Below are positions 59,561 through 64,000 of a stretch of DNA of 64,000 nt, one piece after another. Positions within the stretch are counted from its first letter, which is position 1; each line of letters opens with the position of its first letter. This DNA is from Stenopsyche tienmushanensis (Eukaryota > Arthropoda > Insecta > Trichoptera > Stenopsychidae), in the NCBI GenBank assembly GCA_008973525.1, contig WACJ01000181.1, positions 558,001-622,000 on the forward strand, written 5' to 3'. The notes under the pieces were generated by a model, which saw only the letters and a program-made list of their open reading frames with translations, was not told where the DNA came from and did no database searches. A program made the position numbers and the translations under genes.

Positions 59561-62500
59561 ACATGCTCGTCTATTATATCAGTTTTAAATATCGGACATC
59601 CTCCTGCATCTACCTTAAAAGGGCGATGCTTTTCTTAGATGTTTTTTAGCGTCGAATAAACGTGAGGCTTCATCAGTGTTAGATACTTAGAGCTGGTGTC
59701 GTGGAGGAGTGCATTTGGGAGGTAAGTATGATCGCCGCGATAACAATTAAAGCTTGGGCTGTCATTAGTCGGCACTTGGGTCCTCCGGTAATAGAATCTC
59801 CGAACACTAGTCGTTTCTTTTGTGGAAATTCGTGTCGCATCGGCCGAAAGGTGGCCATCGGTCATTTCTCCGGAAAGCTCTTTCACGAGAATATCAGATC
59901 TAATGCATTCTCAAATTAGGCGCCTCGTCGTGGATCAGTTTTTTTTTCTTGGGAGGCGGTTGCGGTAAAGCTTTTCAGGAAACGCGATCCGGCTCTGAGG
60001 CTTCGACGCCGATGGCCATCATTAGGACGCACCGCTGACTCCTTCAACCGTCGTCGTTTAGGTAATTGCCTTCTGCTAGAGGCTGCGCCCTGATGAAATA
60101 TTAATATGACAGATCCCTTTAATACCCTTATATTTAGTTTTAATTGCGTGCCCTGTTTCGATTAAGCTCCCATCCGATTCGGGGACGATCTCCACAAGAT
60201 CTTCAACGAGCAGCTCCTCTTTGTTTCATTCCATCGCTGTTTATAGAACCCGAATTGACGCTCAAAATGCTAGACTATAGAGTCATGATGCATCGTGAAA
60301 GCCTTCATCTCGCAACTCGCCTTGTTATTAAAGCTCACCGCGAAATTGCAATTTGGTTGCATTTTATAAGTTATTACGCGGAACACGAATATCTCACTGG
60401 TATCGTTACTCAATTTTGCCCATTTTGACCCTAGAATGCATCGATCTATATGCGGACCGAAACGAATTTCATTATTGAAATCTTGCGTGTCCGATTGAAG
60501 TTAAAAATAGCTTTCGTTCAGTACGGAGAAACATTCACATCTTGTGGTACTTATCGTATTGTCAAAATATTAATAGCCTACAGATGAAATACCTAATAGA
60601 ATTTTGCTATTAATCGAAAAATGCTCTCGAAGGAAAAAAAGAATTGTCGCAATGTAGGGCTTCTTTGAAACATTTTAATGATTTAATTCATCCATATATC
60701 ATTTATCTATGCTATTTTCAACTACAGGCATACTATAGAGCTCATTTTACATGGTAATATCGACAAAATACACCGTCATGTATTAAATATCTATTCATAA
60801 TAAAACCTTTGGGAACATATATAATAAGGTGTGATAAATGAATCCATTATTCCGCAAAACTGTCTCAAACTCATCAAACTGCAATACGACTGCGATTTTT
60901 GAGTCATATTTTACTGGGCTTTTATTAGACATGCTTCCAATATTCAGCCTGGAATATATTTTCCATAATCACAATTCTCCCTGCCACTGAATTCAGAATG
61001 ATGAAGAATGCTTGCCAAACAGACAACCGCACAAAAAGCTTTGTGATCACTATGCTCATAAATAGATTTTATCACTCCTCGATATCATGTCCATCTTCCT
61101 TCAGTACTGAAACAATTTGAAAAGAAGATGACAATCTACTGCAATTATTGTTCCATTTAGCTGTAGTCAATTATGAATTTCATCATTTTTATAATAAGAC
61201 ACATAACTTCACTGTCATTTGGCATTGTTTTTATATCAACGTCGGTGTTGCATTAAACTACAAAAAAAACTGATATAAACATGGTCAATGAATTACGATT
61301 AATCCCTACCTTGGCTTTTATAACAACGTTTTGCATTTTCCCAAATATGCCCATTGATCTATTTGTAGGCCATTTTGTTAGTGTTTTTAAAGATGTTTTA
61401 AATTACGATAAAACGTTAAAAACGGGTATCCGATTGCTTTTTTGGCGTTTGACAAGCAAAAAGAAGAAAAAAAAACCCACGGATTGACTGAAAAAAATCG
61501 TCCAAATAAAGATACTTATATAATTCCTATATATAGAATTTGAATAAATAATAATATTGTTTTAGAAATATAAGGACGATATTGAAAATAAAACGTTGTA
61601 CGCGACATGTGCGGGCGTACGCAACGTGTGTGTATAATCATTTTGCTTGACCTGCTTATATGTGCGTTGAAAGACTCGTGCTTATATTGATTATCTTAAA
61701 CAAGAACTATTAATTGAGTTTCTTACAAAACCATAGACATGGACAGCAATGGTGTAATATTTCATCGTATAAGGCGTTACTCGTTCTGTCTAACCCATGG
61801 AAGGAGTCTCGGTTAGGGGAGTTCTTCCTTGTCGCGAACTATCAAAGACGGTTTAACTAAGTAAAGGCTTTCCGCGAAAGCCCTTGCGGCTCTCTGCGAT
61901 CCGTGCAATTTGCAACCGGCGAACCCACAAATTAAGCCGTCGGTCCGACGTCGTAAATCCGAAACCGTCCACCGACGGGACGTCGTCACGACTGCAATGC
62001 TTCGTCAGCATTCGCAGATCGTGATAGATTTGATCCAAATTGAACCCTGCTGAATTTCACGACTGATGATATCGACCCAAACGGATATTCAACTCACAAT
62101 ACATAGTTAAATTTTATGGGAGCATAACCGAACACTTGCTTCTCGTATGTCTTGAGATTTTCTGCTTCTTCGAACCTATGAAGATAAGGGCGATGCTGCT
62201 GCATTGCCGTGGAAAGAATGCAGCGAACGCTGCTATGAAAGCCCTGCATATTGTTGAGATGTTGCGTTCCTCAGTAGCGAACTCTTGCATTATTTACGAT
62301 CTGCCCGGGGTTAAGAAACTGCGGTAGTACAGCCATGGATTCGTCTTCCGCACGTTCTTATCTAGCTTGAGATCCTCGATGCTTTGCAAATTGCGTGTTA
62401 ATAATGCATCGATATTCTGTGCGCGGTCAAGCGATGCCCTTCGTCCTCGGGGCCCCCCCATATACCTCGCGATAATGACACCCCCGTTTTGCTCCTCCCA

Positions 62501-64000
62501 AATTGGCTGCTAGCATCATCCAGTTGGCTTGTTACAATGATGGAACTTCGATACAATGTGTAAGGTGGTTTTCCTGCATCGCTGAAGGACTCGGTGTTGG
62601 TGATTCCTCATTCGATCCACTTAAATGATTTACGTTTTCCTATGTAATACAGGAAATAATTTTGCGATCCCTAAACGGTTCGCAGCGGACGAATGAATCA
62701 TGTTAGCGCTTTTAATTCAGTATTGCACGAATAACGTCCGAACAAAGGCAATATTCGCCTTGTTTTCTAGGTATCCATAGGTAGAATCCGCCTTCGCCGT
62801 AGATCTTAGATATTGACCTTTAAACAATCCTCTGCGAATTGAGAATTCAAGCATACGTTCGAGAAGTAATAGTATACATTATGCTACGATAAGGACTATT
62901 CTCCCGATTGTTTCGCCGTTGAATGCTTTCAAGAGAAATACATCCTGCTCTTGAACCCCAATAAGCTTTCTTTGGATAATTAATTCGAAGTCCTAGGGGA
63001 AATCATCGCGACTAATCTATTTGACCTATCGTTCTTCCGAGATGACTGGGTACGATCGATAAGTTTAAGCGAACAGTTATTTGTTCCGTTCCGATCTTTT
63101 GTAATTTAATCTAGATGATCCACATAATTTCCTCGAATGAATGGTCACAGCGAATACTTTCGATTCGACATGTCTACGTAAATATAATTAAAATTTGAGC
63201 GACAGTTCAATTAAAGCTTCTGTCCATTTCATGCTCAGGACTACTACGGTTATTGCGATTTATAAACCAAACAAACAATATGAAGACTTTTGAATGTATT
63301 TTATTACATAACTATACAAAACATTTAAACTTAATCATACAATTGAATACTTATATTATTTTATTCTTGTGTTTTGCTTGGATTTCGCTTGTAATTCGTT
63401 TTAAACCAAATTATCGTTGTCCTTCTATACGTTCAACTAGACGACTCGCAAGTTGAGCAGTCACAAATACAACTCGGAAATCATTCTGATTTTAATATTG
63501 AATGCACAAGGATGTTAATGTATAATACCGATGCTATTTTTTTAAAATGGCTATTGAAGAGATCTTAGTCCTGCAGCGAGCTGCGTGTCGCTGCACCATG
63601 ATGGTGATGATGATGATGATGCTATTGGTAAAAACCTCGCGGAAGCCTCAAAGAACATTCATTGCCTTACAAAATTATATTTGATATTTTTTATCGTCCA
63701 TCAGCTAAACTTTGTATAAATCGCCGAAAATGATTGGCGTAATTATAAGAAATAAAAACTCAGCTGATGCATAGCTTCAAATTTTGCTTCACAAATGATG
63801 CAACATTAGTGTTATATATTCCGAGAAAGAATGAGCGTATTATGTCACAAAAACGATGTGATCAAAAAGATTTTACTTGAAACTAGTCGGTATACTTGGG
63901 TTACTCAAGAAGAAAATCCACTGGTGTCAGGTCAGAAAACCGTGCGTGTCACGGAATTGGGCCGCCAAAAAAAAATGTACACGACAGAGGTATCCACAAA
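59561..64000. other. Gene-free stretch to the window end
   Basis: CpG-rich, apparently unique segments (59650-60430, 61560-62460, 62730-63130) alternate with AT-rich DNA. Several 60-95 residue frames exist, but none shows a motif, splice structure or hydrophobic leader that I can support. It may include regulatory DNA or 5' exons of the minus-strand gene at 33825-34973. Confidence 0.35.
63598..63622. repeat. (ATG)n microsatellite
   Basis: ATGATGGTGATGATGATGAT and a few more units. Simple repeat; similar short runs occur near 3718, 6104, 35990 and 53113. Confidence 0.8.

Noticed and set aside
1..64000. CRISPR arrays, bacterial operons, riboswitches
   Set aside because: Spliced genes and insect-type transposons show this is nuclear eukaryotic DNA. 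No regularly spaced repeat array is present.

Overview
This is a window of a nuclear eukaryotic genome, almost certainly from an insect or another arthropod. The genes are AT-rich, spliced with GT-AG introns and spread over both strands. The orthologues are metazoan, and the DNA is crowded with mariner, pogo, hAT and piggyBac (TTAA) element remains typical of insect genomes. I cannot name the species or order from the sequence.

Gene-bearing part (about 1-35 kb). A 25-exon plus-strand gene at 181-17124 encodes a RABGAP1 (GAPCenA)-type Rab GTPase-activating protein: PTB domain, kinesin-like middle domain, TBC domain with both catalytic fingers, coiled coil. On the minus strand lie a TIM29 homologue (23465-24037, inner mitochondrial membrane translocase) and a two-exon gene for a 76-residue secreted peptide (24725-25046). 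The peptide has a signal sequence, dibasic sites and a Gly-Arg-Lys-Arg-Arg amidation-type site, and its gene has a TATA box. A nine-exon plus-strand gene (27121-31885) encodes EFL1, the GTPase that releases eIF6 from 60S ribosomal subunits; its last ~150 residues are not found in the window. Five 3' exons of a minus-strand gene for a 10-cysteine, probably secreted protein lie at 33825-34973; its 5' exons are not found. A broken coiled-coil pseudogene lies near 21.5-21.9 kb. The genes do not form an operon. They are unrelated housekeeping (RABGAP1, TIM29, EFL1) and secretory genes that happen to be neighbours.

Transposon-rich part. Introns and intergenic DNA hold non-autonomous elements with readable ends: two pogo-like MITEs with TA duplications, a hAT MITE with a perfect 8-bp duplication, several TTAA-flanked piggyBac-like MITEs, a 205-bp fold-back element and a LINE reverse-transcriptase fragment. 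Transposase relics of the likely source families are also present: a piggyBac acidic N-terminus (19.8-20.4 kb) and C-terminal Cys/His domain (47.7-48.2 kb), mariner fragments (28.1-28.9, 35.1-35.4, 49.7-50.1, 54.8-55.6 kb) and a pogo/Tigger C-terminus (51.1-51.8 kb).

From about 35.5 kb to the end I recognise no intact gene. This 28 kb is less AT-rich and visibly richer in CpG than the first part, and mixes decayed repeats with long stretches I cannot assign. It lies upstream of the truncated minus-strand secreted-protein gene, so it may include that gene's first intron and regulatory DNA; that is inference.
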